From assembly GCA_017381835.1 (NCBI GenBank), contig JAFOBK010000011.1:1-15091 (forward strand): DNA of 15,091 bases, given 5' to 3'. Positions 6,362 to 12,950 of this stretch are shown in pieces (within the stretch, counting starts at the first letter, position 1; the number at the start of each line of letters is the position of its first letter). The notes below the pieces were generated by a model. The model was not told the origin of the DNA and did not search any database. It saw nothing but the letters and a program-made list of their open reading frames with translations. The translations under genes and the position numbers were made by a program. Origin of the DNA: Oscillospiraceae bacterium. Its GTDB lineage: Bacteria > Bacillota_A > Clostridia > Oscillospirales > Oscillospiraceae.

Positions 6362-7332
6362 TGAAAGATTGGATTGTCGATCCCGCAACAAAGTTTGATT
6401 TCCAGCCTCATGAGTTCGTTCCCTTCAAGGACAAGGAAGTCTGCGAGCGCGTTCGTAAGATGAGCGGCAAGGAACTGGAGCAGCGTGAGCCTTGGTGGCA
6501 TCCCGAATTCGATGTTAAGGTGGTTATGAACCCCCATCCCGTTCTGATCGCTACCCTGTTCTCCCGTCTGAAGGCAGCTTCCGAAGCAGGCAAGCCCTTC
6601 TCCATGATCCTGGGTAACCCCGAGCCCGACACCTACATCCCTCTGGCAACCCTGATCAACTACTTCCAGGTTGACTGCTCCAAGGTTCATCTGTTCGCAG
6701 AGGACGAGTGGGCTGACGAGAACGGCAACATCGCTCCCGTAACCTACGAGGCAGGCTTCGCTCACTCCATGATCAAGTACTTCTACTATCAGATCGATGA
6801 GAAGCTGCGTATGCCCATGGAAAATGTCCACTTCCCCACCAACGAGAACATCGCTGACTACTCCAAGATCATCAACGATATCACCGAAGGCGGCGCTGAC
6901 ATCGCTTCCACCTCTCCCGGTTGGGCAGGCCATATGGCATTCGTCGATCCCATCCCCGAGTTCATCGGCAGTGGCGACATCGAAGAGTGGCTGAATCAGC
7001 CTGCTCAGATCGTCAAGCTGCACCCCATGACCATCATGCAGAACTCCCTGAACGGTACCTTCGGTCAGTCCGGCGATATCGCAAATGTTCCTCCCTGCGC
7101 AGCAACCATCGGACCTCTGGATGTCATGCGTGCTAAGGAAAGAATCGAAGTTCATGCACTGGCAACCTGCGGTACTTTCTCCTCCTGGCAGAGAATGACC
7201 TCCCGTCTGTGCACTCACGGCCCCATCACTCCTTACCTGCCCTCCACCATGCTGCAGACCAAGAAGACTCAGGTCTACATCTCCGAAGAGCTGGCAGCTC
7301 CCTTCGAGTGCTGGGAGAAGGTCGGCTACTAA
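6361..7332 (+). CDS. Divergent NagB-like glucosamine-6-phosphate deaminase/isomerase family protein
   Basis: This 323-residue protein carries landmarks of the NagB/6-phosphogluconolactonase fold: a phosphate-loop region at about 81-91 (SMILGNPEPDT), AEDEW at 113-117 (equivalent to the MDEY motif), GWAGHMAFVDP at 187-197 (equivalent to GPDGHIAFNEP), and LPSTMLQTKKTQVYISEE near 293-310. Asp115 and His191 match the NagB catalytic Asp72 and His143, but the position of Asp141 is Ala189 and that of Glu148 is Asp196. It is also longer than typical NagB (about 240-270), with an N-terminal extension of roughly 50 residues. It may therefore deaminate or isomerise a different amino sugar phosphate, or have another activity. 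It is the last gene of the operon, overlaps the NagA-like gene by one base, and is followed by a strong terminator. Family assignment is good; activity is uncertain. Confidence 0.78.
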   Translation: MKDWIVDPATKFDFQPHEFVPFKDKEVCERVRKMSGKELEQREPWWHPEFDVKVVMNPHPVLIATLFSRLKAASEAGKPFSMILGNPEPDTYIPLATLINYFQVDCSKVHLFAEDEWADENGNIAPVTYEAGFAHSMIKYFYYQIDEKLRMPMENVHFPTNENIADYSKIINDITEGGADIASTSPGWAGHMAFVDPIPEFIGSGDIEEWLNQPAQIVKLHPMTIMQNSLNGTFGQSGDIANVPPCAATIGPLDVMRAKERIEVHALATCGTFSSWQRMTSRLCTHGPITPYLPSTMLQTKKTQVYISEELAAPFECWEKVGY

Positions 7333-7357
7333 GCCATACCCTTATCTCAACAATTTG

Positions 7358-7384
7358 CCCCCGGTCGAAAGACCGGGGGTTTCT
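7358..7384 (+). terminator. Intrinsic terminator after the NagB-like gene
   Basis: CCCCCGGTC (7358-7366), a GAAA tetraloop and GACCGGGGG (7371-7379) form a perfect 9-base GC-rich stem, followed by TTTCTT. It ends the hydrolase-NagA-NagB operon. Confidence 0.9.
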
Positions 7385-7402
7385 TGTCGGGATTCCCCGA
7401 CA
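7385..7402. repeat. Second small hairpin directly after the terminator
   Basis: TGTCGGG (7385-7391), loop ATTC and CCCGACA (7396-7402) form a perfect 7-base stem starting at the end of the terminator tail. It has no T run of its own, so it is not an ordinary second terminator. Confidence 0.6.
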
Positions 7403-7550
7403 GGCAATTCGCCCAAGATTGTGAATATTCATTAGCGCCCTTCGTCGCCCGGTGTCGTTTCATTCTACCGCTGCTAAAGCCTCTCGTTCCCGGATACGCT
7501 CCACCTAAGCTTGTGATATTTTTGTCAATTCTCTCCAATTCCGGCATTTC
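7403..7550. other. Non-coding stretch with no recognised feature
   Basis: This is the unexplained part of the 319-base gene-free gap between the NagB-like gene and the small-protein module. Short open frames cross it on both strands, but they have no ribosome binding site and run into the terminator hairpin. I see no tRNA cloverleaf, attachment-site duplication or riboswitch that I recognise. Confidence 0.5.
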
Positions 7551-7566
7551 GTACTTGTGCAAGTAC
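7551..7566. promoter_or_regulatory. Operator-like palindrome 1 (GTACTTGTGCAAGTAC)
   Basis: A perfect 7-base inverted repeat with a 2-base centre. It begins 42 bases before the start of palindrome 2, about four helical turns, so the same protein could bind both on one face of the DNA. Confidence 0.65.
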
Positions 7567-7585
7567 ACAGTCCTTATATAACCCC

Positions 7586-7614
7586 TTGACTTGTACTAGT
7601 TCATGTACTATCAT
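7586..7614 (+). promoter_or_regulatory. Promoter of the three-gene small-protein module
   Basis: The -35 box TTGACT (7586-7591), exactly 17 spacer bases and -10 box TATCAT (7609-7614) lie 37 bases before the ATG at 7652. Palindrome 2 fills almost the whole spacer, and palindrome 3 covers the likely start site near 7621. A protein bound there would block RNA polymerase, so repression is the simplest reading. Confidence 0.75.
7593..7608. promoter_or_regulatory. Operator-like palindrome 2 (GTACTAGTTCATGTAC) in the promoter spacer
   Basis: A 16-base imperfect palindrome matching palindromes 1 and 3 at most positions, including both GTAC ends and the central GT/CA. It lies between the -35 and -10 boxes. 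Confidence 0.65.
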
Positions 7615-7616
7615 AT

Positions 7617-7632
7617 GTACATGTTCAAGTAC
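7617..7632. promoter_or_regulatory. Operator-like palindrome 3 (GTACATGTTCAAGTAC) over the start site
   Basis: A 16-base palindrome with one arm mismatch, beginning 24 bases after the start of palindrome 2. It covers the predicted transcription start and ends eight bases before the AAGGAGG ribosome binding site. Confidence 0.65.
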
Positions 7633-7651
7633 TTAATCAAGGAGGCACCCT

Positions 7652-7843
7652 ATGCTAACCCTAACTGTCTACTGCAGAAACCACAGACGCAGGCCCATCC
7701 GCTTTGGCCCCATACCCTATTTCCGGGATCCCCAGGCGGATATTCCCGCCGGTTGGTGCTGCCGCTGCGGCAGCGAAGTGTTTGATAGCGGTAAGGATCT
7801 GTGCATAGGATGCCGCAGCCATAAAGGAGAGAATGCATTATGA
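7652..7843 (+). CDS. Small zinc-ribbon protein, first gene of accessory module
   Basis: This 63-residue basic protein has a CxxC...CxxC pattern (Cys36-x2-Cys39-x11-Cys51-x2-Cys54, plus Cys8 and Cys37) expected of a zinc ribbon. I do not recognise a named family. The start is supported by an AAGGAGG ribosome binding site and by the promoter just upstream. An overlapping open frame starting at 7603 has no such site and is discarded. The stop codon overlaps the next start (ATGA), so the pair is translationally coupled. A role in DNA or protein binding beside the phage-type regulator is inference. Confidence 0.7.
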   Translation: MLTLTVYCRNHRRRPIRFGPIPYFRDPQADIPAGWCCRCGSEVFDSGKDLCIGCRSHKGENAL

Positions 7844-8145
7844 ATAGCCCTTGTTTGACATGTACCCGGGTCAAAGACCCCAAAAATTGCGAGAACAAAC
7901 TGTGTAGAGACTGGCAGGCCTGGTTTATCGATCGTTGGGACACCATGCGCCAAAATCTCTGCGCCCAGGCGGCCATAGACCCGGCTGAAGAAGTCGGTGT
8001 TCACCTGGGCGGGCGCAAATATGTGTCCCCCCATCGCATCCGGGAATTTCTCAGAGTCAATCCGTGTTTTACCTGCGTTTATCCTGCGGATCAATGCACA
8101 ACCCCCTGCCCCAGCAAACTGGCCTGGGAGAAAATGCAAAAGTGA
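7840..8145 (+). CDS. Small protein with two Cys-rich clusters, second gene of accessory module
   Basis: This 101-residue protein has two similar cysteine clusters near its ends: PCLTCTRVKDP-type Cys5-x2-Cys8-x8-Cys17-x4-Cys22, and PCFTCVYPADQ-type Cys76-x2-Cys79-x6-Cys86-x3-Cys90. Each is followed within six residues by a Trp (Trp25, Trp96). The likeness suggests an internal duplication and two separate metal sites. The middle part (HLGGRKYVSPHRIREFL) is basic. I do not recognise the family. It overlaps the zinc-ribbon gene by four bases (ATGA), has an AAAGGAGAG site, and is followed after nine bases by the sigma-like gene. Confidence 0.7.
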   Translation: MNSPCLTCTRVKDPKNCENKLCRDWQAWFIDRWDTMRQNLCAQAAIDPAEEVGVHLGGRKYVSPHRIREFLRVNPCFTCVYPADQCTTPCPSKLAWEKMQK

Positions 8146-8154
8146 GGTGGCAAA

Positions 8155-8589
8155 ATGAATTGGAAAGCAGAAGCCAAGGAAAAGCTCCAGCGCTATGATG
8201 CCATGCGGCTGGCAACCATCAATATTCCTTCTGAGCTGGAGCGCCTGGAAATTGATGCGCAAAGCATCCGATCTGCCAAGCTGGATGCACCTGCCGCTGC
8301 CTCCGGCGGTGGTCGACGGGAAGATGCGCTGCTCAATAACATTGTTCATCGGCAGGAACTCCTATGGACTCTTCAGCAGGCCCAGATTTGGCTCACATCC
8401 ACCGATCGGGCACTTTCTTCCCTGCCGCCCCGGGAAAAGCTGATCTTACACCGTCTCTACATGTATCCGGAACGGGGTAATATTGAGCGCCTTTGCAAGG
8501 AACTGGGCATGGAGGCCTCCAGTGTCTACCGCCGCCGGGACAGTGCGCTGAAGCATTTTACCCTGGCCTTCTACGGTGTTGAGGAATAA
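8155..8589 (+). CDS. Phage-type sigma-region-4-like transcriptional regulator (DUF1492/ArpU/RinA-like)
   Basis: This 144-residue protein begins MNWKAEAKEKLQRYDAMRLA and continues with INIPSELERLEIDAQSIRS, a pattern I associate with DUF1492-type phage transcriptional regulators of Firmicutes. The C-terminal part (about 88-140) reads LSSLPPREKLILHRLYM, then IERLCKELGMEASSVYRRRDSALKHFTLAFYG, a sigma-70 region 4-like helix-turn-helix. In phages such proteins activate late genes. Here it sits at the end of a three-gene operon with no capsid, terminase, integrase or lysis gene in view, so it is a remnant, a domesticated regulator or part of a small mobile module. A GAGGTGG ribosome binding site precedes the ATG. 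Family call moderately sure; target promoters unknown. Confidence 0.75.
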   Translation: MNWKAEAKEKLQRYDAMRLATINIPSELERLEIDAQSIRSAKLDAPAAASGGGRREDALLNNIVHRQELLWTLQQAQIWLTSTDRALSSLPPREKLILHRLYMYPERGNIERLCKELGMEASSVYRRRDSALKHFTLAFYGVEE

Positions 8590-8626
8590 AATTATCCCCC
8601 GATCGTCGGATCGGGGGATGATTTTT
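8590..8626. terminator. Bidirectional terminator between convergent units
   Basis: ATCCCCCGATC (8594-8604), loop GTCG and GATCGGGGGAT (8609-8619) form a perfect 11-base stem. Ts follow on the plus strand (8622-8626), and As precede it (8588-8590), giving a T-rich tail on the minus strand, so it can end both the small-protein operon and the opposing minus-strand unit. It overlaps the last codon of the minus-strand gene. Confidence 0.9.
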
Positions 8627-9827
8627 ACTTCTTCAATTCCGCGCGGTAGGAGATTTCCTCATTGCTAAGCAAAGTGCCAAAGGTCACTGCTTCATCATTA
8701 TAGCAAATAAGTCCATCCTCACACCAGACGCTGAACACATCCTGAGGAATGGATGCATCAGTGCCCACAAAGGAAGGCAGCGCCTTCAGCAGCACATCCA
8801 CACATCCGGTCTCATAGCTGTAGCAGACCAGGTTTGTTCTGGAGGTTCTGTAAATGCCGTCCTTAGGATCCGCAAACAGATGAACGATGTGATCATTGCT
8901 GCCTCTATAGAACGCATCAGACGCAGCCAGGGCATAGTCTTTCATAAACACCATGCTGACAGGGCCGCGATAGTTCATAATGCCGGCAGGATACACCGTA
9001 TCTCCCACACGGTCAAAGATATTAAAGCTGAAGGTCTCACTACCTGTCAAATTTCTGGTGTAACCGTCCACACTGGCCAAATATCCTTCTGTCAAACCCT
9101 CGGCAATCAATCGATCTGCCATGTAGTCGATAATGAAGGCATTGGTTAAATAGGCAAAATCCAGGAATGTATCCACTTCCTCTGCCGCAGCAAAATCTAG
9201 ATACTCCTGGCTGACATGCAGCTTCACACGGTTATTTCCCAGCAGCTCCAAAGAAACCGCATCTGCGTCCGCCGCAAATTCCGCCAGTTTACCCACATAG
9301 TCTGCCGCCTGGCTGCTTACCAGGGGATCCAGTTCGCCCACCAAAGACTCCTCAGTGTTCAGAATCAGATTGTAGTAATGATTATAGACAGGGCCAAGAT
9401 AGAGCCAGGGGGTACCCTCCAGCTTTTCAAATGCCCCGTACAGCACCGGATCCACCGTGATCTCCGTATTGGGATGGTGGTTTACATAATACATATTGTT
9501 CACACCGGTGATCTCCTCGTCCGGGGTAAACAGCTGATATGCCTTCACGCAGGCATCACCATAGACTGCCTGCAACTTATTATTCACAGCAGTTGCTTCT
9601 GCGCCGGATCCGGCGAACTGATACTGAAGCACAAAATTCTCACTGCAATTGCGATCCTGGGTTGTGATTTGCACTTTCTGCCAACCGGTTTCCTTGTTCA
9701 GAAGGCTCATAATACCCACTGTGATGCCCACTGCACCGATAATCAGCAGCGCAATGGCGGCAATCAGCCGGAGTGTTTTGTTCTTTTCAGACAGCTCAAC
9801 GCGGGTTACAGGTCTGGGTTCTCTCAT
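8625..9827 (-). CDS. Membrane-anchored protein with a divergent, probably degenerate ApbE-like domain
   Basis: This 400-residue protein has a short cytoplasmic N-terminus, one membrane segment at about 20-42 (LRLIAAIALLIIGAVGITVGIM) and a large exterior domain. Several stretches recall ApbE (FAD:protein FMN transferase): YALAASDAFYRG (298-309) resembles the AVSTSG strand, HIVHLFADPKDG (313-324) resembles the HHI-DPKTG motif, and GCVDVLLKAL (341-350) resembles the ADALSTAL motif. Asp344 is kept, but the Thr that helps bind magnesium is replaced by Lys348. The protein may therefore have lost flavin transfer and kept a binding or structural role. It is the last gene of the opp unit, 56 bases after oppF, behind a hairpin, with an AAGGTGAG site. 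The ApbE relation is a by-eye judgement and could be wrong. Confidence 0.5.
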   Translation of the reverse strand: MREPRPVTRVELSEKNKTLRLIAAIALLIIGAVGITVGIMSLLNKETGWQKVQITTQDRNCSENFVLQYQFAGSGAEATAVNNKLQAVYGDACVKAYQLFTPDEEITGVNNMYYVNHHPNTEITVDPVLYGAFEKLEGTPWLYLGPVYNHYYNLILNTEESLVGELDPLVSSQAADYVGKLAEFAADADAVSLELLGNNRVKLHVSQEYLDFAAAEEVDTFLDFAYLTNAFIIDYMADRLIAEGLTEGYLASVDGYTRNLTGSETFSFNIFDRVGDTVYPAGIMNYRGPVSMVFMKDYALAASDAFYRGSNDHIVHLFADPKDGIYRTSRTNLVCYSYETGCVDVLLKALPSFVGTDASIPQDVFSVWCEDGLICYNDEAVTFGTLLSNEEISYRAELKK

Positions 9828-9841
9828 ATACTCACCTTTTT

Positions 9842-9877
9842 AAAAATGTTCTCCGGTAGGATACCCCACCGGAGAAC
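9842..9877 (-). terminator. Hairpin between oppF and the membrane-anchored gene (terminator or attenuator)
   Basis: GTTCTCCGGT (9848-9857) and ACCGGAGAAC (9868-9877) form a perfect 10-base stem with a 10-base loop. On the minus strand it is followed by ATTTTTA, so it should stop transcription after oppF. The downstream gene starts 15 bases beyond the stem and has no room for its own promoter after the hairpin, so it may be expressed by partial read-through. Confidence 0.85.
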
Positions 9878-9883
9878 AGAAAA

Positions 9884-11176
9884 TTACATAACTGCACGCA
9901 GCAGCGCCAGGCCAAAGATGGCAACGATGGCTGCCAAGGTGCACAGGCCTGCAATTGCGCCCTTACGGCACATCTTGAAGTTGCGGATATAGTTCTTCTT
10001 TTTGAAGATCCAGCCGGCAATCAGGCCGATAGGAGGCAGGAAGAAGGAGCCGATGGCATACCACTTACTGCCGGTATCATGAATGGGGCGCTCCAGAATC
10101 AGAGAAGATTCGGGAATGATCTCCACATTCGTCAGTGCAGCCTTTTCTTCCTCAGGAGCATCGGGATCCAGAATGGTGATGGACTTAACCTTCTTGCCAC
10201 TCTCGCGAATAGCCTTGTACTCCTCGATTTCCTTGGCATTGCCGAAGACATAGTGGCCATGGCCGATGCACTGCAGGCTGGGCTTATCCTCGCTGTAATC
10301 ATGAACAGAAGGATCGTAAGTGAACAGAACCTTGTTCTTCTCCAGCTTGGGATCGGGGATAGGAATTGCAGAAATCAGGCTGCGGGTATAAGGATGCAGG
10401 GGGTAGTCGAACAGCTCTTCTGCCTCTGCAACTTCCACGATATCACCCTTGTAGATAACACCGATACGGTCGGAGATGAAGCGGACAACGGACAGGTCGT
10501 GAGCGATGAACAGATAGGTGATATCGCGTTCCTTCTGGAACTTCTTCATCAGGTTCAGAACCTGTGCACGGATGGAAACGTCCAGTGCGGAGATGGGCTC
10601 ATCGGCGATAACCAGTTCGGGCTCCATAACCATTGCACGGGCGATACCGATTCTCTGACGCTGACCACCGGAGAACTCATGGGGGTAGCGGGTCAGATGC
10701 TCGGGCAGCAGACCAACATCATTGATGATCTTTTCCACCTTAGCAACACGGTCTGCCTCGTTTTCGAACAGCTTAAAGTTATACAGGCCTTCGGAAACGA
10801 TGTAATCAACAGTTGCACGCTCGTTAAGGGAAGCCGCGGGATCCTGGAAAACCATCTGAATGTTACGGATGACTTCGCGGTCCAGGCTCTTGCTGGTCTT
10901 ACCGGAAATACGAACACCCTTGTACTGGATTTCACCGGCAGCGCAGGGGTTAACACGGATCACAGCACGACCAATGGTGGTCTTACCGGAACCGGACTCG
11001 CCTACCAGGGAGAAAGTCTCACCCTTGTAGATATCAAAGGAGGCATTCTTAACAGCTCTGACAGCATTGTCGCCCTTACCGAAGGTGATGTCCACGTTCT
11101 TCAGGCTCAGCAGTACTTCTCTGCCGTTTTCATCAATAGGACCATGCTCAGGCAGGTGGGATACATGATTACTCAA
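9884..11176 (-). CDS. oppF: OppF-like peptide ABC transporter ATPase with C-terminal membrane extension
   Basis: Residues 1-290 are a typical OppF/DppF ATPase: Walker A GESGSGKT (59-66), Q-loop Gln111 in MVFQDP, signature FSGGQRQR (168-175), Walker B LVIADEP (188-194) and H-loop His226 in AHD. It should power import of peptides or related solutes together with OppD. After the usual C-terminal segment (with IGHGHYVFG at 304-312) comes an extension ending in two predicted membrane segments at about 373-391 and 406-427, separated by a basic loop ([11 protein letters not shown]). Opp ATPases are normally soluble, so this tail is unusual. The start is a TTG eight bases after AAAGGAGG; an ATG nearer that site is followed by TGA after one codon, and no in-frame ATG precedes the family N-terminus. 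The gene follows oppD after 17 bases. Confidence 0.87.
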   Translation of the reverse strand: MSNHVSHLPEHGPIDENGREVLLSLKNVDITFGKGDNAVRAVKNASFDIYKGETFSLVGESGSGKTTIGRAVIRVNPCAAGEIQYKGVRISGKTSKSLDREVIRNIQMVFQDPAASLNERATVDYIVSEGLYNFKLFENEADRVAKVEKIINDVGLLPEHLTRYPHEFSGGQRQRIGIARAMVMEPELVIADEPISALDVSIRAQVLNLMKKFQKERDITYLFIAHDLSVVRFISDRIGVIYKGDIVEVAEAEELFDYPLHPYTRSLISAIPIPDPKLEKNKVLFTYDPSVHDYSEDKPSLQCIGHGHYVFGNAKEIEEYKAIRESGKKVKSITILDPDAPEEEKAALTNVEIIPESSLILERPIHDTGSKWYAIGSFFLPPIGLIAGWIFKKKNYIRNFKMCRKGAIAGLCTLAAIVAIFGLALLRAVM

Positions 11177-11193
11177 AACATTTGCCTCCTTTC

Positions 11194-12939
11194 TTAAATG
11201 TTAAATGCGTCGATCAGCTTCTGGTGAATATCCTGGATGATCTCAGGCTTCTCGATCTTGGGAGCTCTGGGATCCAGCAGCCAGGTCTTTGCGAAGTGGG
11301 TCTCGGTGACCTGGAACATGGGAGGTTCCACCATGGTGTCGATCTTCAGACAGTAGGGGTTACGGGGTGCAAAGGCATCGCCCACAATCTTGTTGTACAG
11401 AGAGGGGGGAGTACCGGTAATGGAGAAGAGCTTGGTGTTACGCTGTGCCAGCTGGGGCAGGGAGCTGAGCAGTGCCCAGGTGTAGGGATGGCGGGGATCG
11501 TAGAACACTTCCTCGCAAGTACCCAGCTCAATAACCTGGCCGCCGTACAGAACAGCAACACGGTCAGCAACGTTAGCAACAACACCCAGGTCATGGGTAA
11601 TGAAAACGATGGTGTAGTTGAATTCCTTCTGCAGATCCTTCAGCAGCTTCAGAATCTGAGCCTGGATGGTAACGTCCAGAGCGGTGGTGGGCTCGTCACA
11701 AATCAGGATCTTGGGCTGGCAGGACAGTGCGATCGCAATAACGATTCTCTGACGCATACCGCCGGAGTACTGGAAGGGATAGTCATCGAAACGGTTTTCC
11801 GCATTGGGAATACCGACCTTCTTCATCAGCTCCAGTGCGCGCGCTCTTGCCTCGATCTCAGTGCAATCCTGGTGCTTCATGATGACAGAGGTAATCTGCT
11901 TGCCGATGGTGATGATGGGGTTCAAGCTGGTCATGGGATCCTGGAAGACGGTAGCAATCTTGCCGCCGCGGATCTTGGTCCAGTCGTTATTGAACTTAAC
12001 CTTTGCCAGGTTGATGACGCAGGTACCGTGGAGCATGGTATCGGTCTCATCCAGATACTTAACATGGAACACTACGGTATCGAAGATCTGATTGCGCTGC
12101 TCTTCATCGTACAGATCCACACCCAGTTCCATAGCGGACTTGAATGCGTTCAGCAGCTTTCTGACCAGGCCCTTTGCCTTGCGGCCGTAACGGCCAACAG
12201 ACAGATAAATCTCCTTGGCAATGATCTCATTTCTTTCGATAGCCTGCTGGGAAACTTCACCCTTGATGGCAGCTTCGTAAGCGCTCTTCAGCGCGGACAT
12301 CTTCTGGGTGTACTCTTCCAGGTAAGCGGTGTCAGCCTTCACTGCCTTCTTATGGGCGGCAATGGTAGCATCCACTTCCTTCTTCATTTCCTTCAGCTGC
12401 TTATCCATAGCATCGATCTGAGCGGAAACTTCCTTCAGACGAGCCTTTTCCTTCTTGGGATCGATGGTCTGCTTCAGGTTGAACAGCTCGGTACGCTGGA
12501 ATTCCAGGTCCTTCATAGCTGCGGTGACCTTCTCTTCCTCTTCAGCGCTCATGGTAGCGCGCTGCTTCTTCTCGGACTCCAGATCCTTGATCTGGCGGAA
12601 GATGGAAGCGCCCAGCTCCAGCTTGGAGTAAGCATTCAGCTTGTCCCAGGCGGACTTTACAATGGCCTTCTGGGAAGGGCCGTAAGCAACGGAGGTATCA
12701 GCCAGCTCTTCATCATTGAAGATGATGGAGCCTTCATCAATGAAGCCGTTGGTTTCCAGCATACCGGCAAAGGTCTTAGTGAAGACGGACTTACCGGAAC
12801 CGGACTCACCGACGATGGCAACGGACTCGTTTTCATAGAAGTCCAGGGAGATGCCGCGGATCGCAGTCAGAATTCTGCCGCGAACGCGGAACTTAACATG
12901 CAGGTCTTTGACAGACAATAATACCTTTTTATTTTCCAT
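11194..12939 (-). CDS. oppD: OppD-like peptide ABC transporter ATPase with a large coiled-coil-like insertion
   Basis: The ATPase motifs are complete: Walker A GESGSGKS (44-51), Q-loop Gln333 in [11 protein letters not shown], signature SGGMRQR (392-398), Walker B ILICDEP (411-417) and H-loop His449 in THD, followed by the OppD C-terminal region. At 581 residues it is far longer than a usual OppD (about 330-360). The excess is an insertion at roughly residues 82-318, between Walker A and the Q-loop. It is rich in Lys, Glu, Ala and Gln, with heptad-like patterns across about 115-235, suggesting a long helical hairpin. The reading frame is clean throughout, so this is not a frameshift artefact. 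The insertion lies in the part of the ATPase near the membrane coupling interface. GAGGTATTTGT precedes the ATG; the gap from oppC is 11 bases. Confidence 0.88.
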   Translation of the reverse strand: MENKKVLLSVKDLHVKFRVRGRILTAIRGISLDFYENESVAIVGESGSGKSVFTKTFAGMLETNGFIDEGSIIFNDEELADTSVAYGPSQKAIVKSAWDKLNAYSKLELGASIFRQIKDLESEKKQRATMSAEEEEKVTAAMKDLEFQRTELFNLKQTIDPKKEKARLKEVSAQIDAMDKQLKEMKKEVDATIAAHKKAVKADTAYLEEYTQKMSALKSAYEAAIKGEVSQQAIERNEIIAKEIYLSVGRYGRKAKGLVRKLLNAFKSAMELGVDLYDEEQRNQIFDTVVFHVKYLDETDTMLHGTCVINLAKVKFNNDWTKIRGGKIATVFQDPMTSLNPIITIGKQITSVIMKHQDCTEIEARARALELMKKVGIPNAENRFDDYPFQYSGGMRQRIVIAIALSCQPKILICDEPTTALDVTIQAQILKLLKDLQKEFNYTIVFITHDLGVVANVADRVAVLYGGQVIELGTCEEVFYDPRHPYTWALLSSLPQLAQRNTKLFSITGTPPSLYNKIVGDAFAPRNPYCLKIDTMVEPPMFQVTETHFAKTWLLDPRAPKIEKPEIIQDIHQKLIDAFNI

Positions 12940-12950
12940 ACAAATACCTC

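Noticed and set aside
4613..6391. A long minus-strand open frame opposite the hydrolase and NagA-like genes
   Set aside because: It covers parts of two well supported genes on the other strand and its product resembles no family; His/Gly/Val-rich composition is typical of antisense frames.
7347..7581. Short open frames on both strands in the gap before the small-protein module
   Set aside because: Neither has a ribosome binding site, both cross hairpin structures, and their products match nothing I recognise. A divergent minus-strand promoter was looked for among the palindromes and no acceptable -35/-10 pair was found.
7551..7632. CRISPR-like or integration-site interpretation of the repeated GTAC palindromes
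   Set aside because: Only three short copies, unequal spacing, and exact placement on promoter elements; operators explain them better.
11182..12921. A long plus-strand open frame opposite oppD
   Set aside because: Low-complexity Leu/Gln/Gly-rich translation antisense to an intact ATPase with all motifs; no ribosome binding site.
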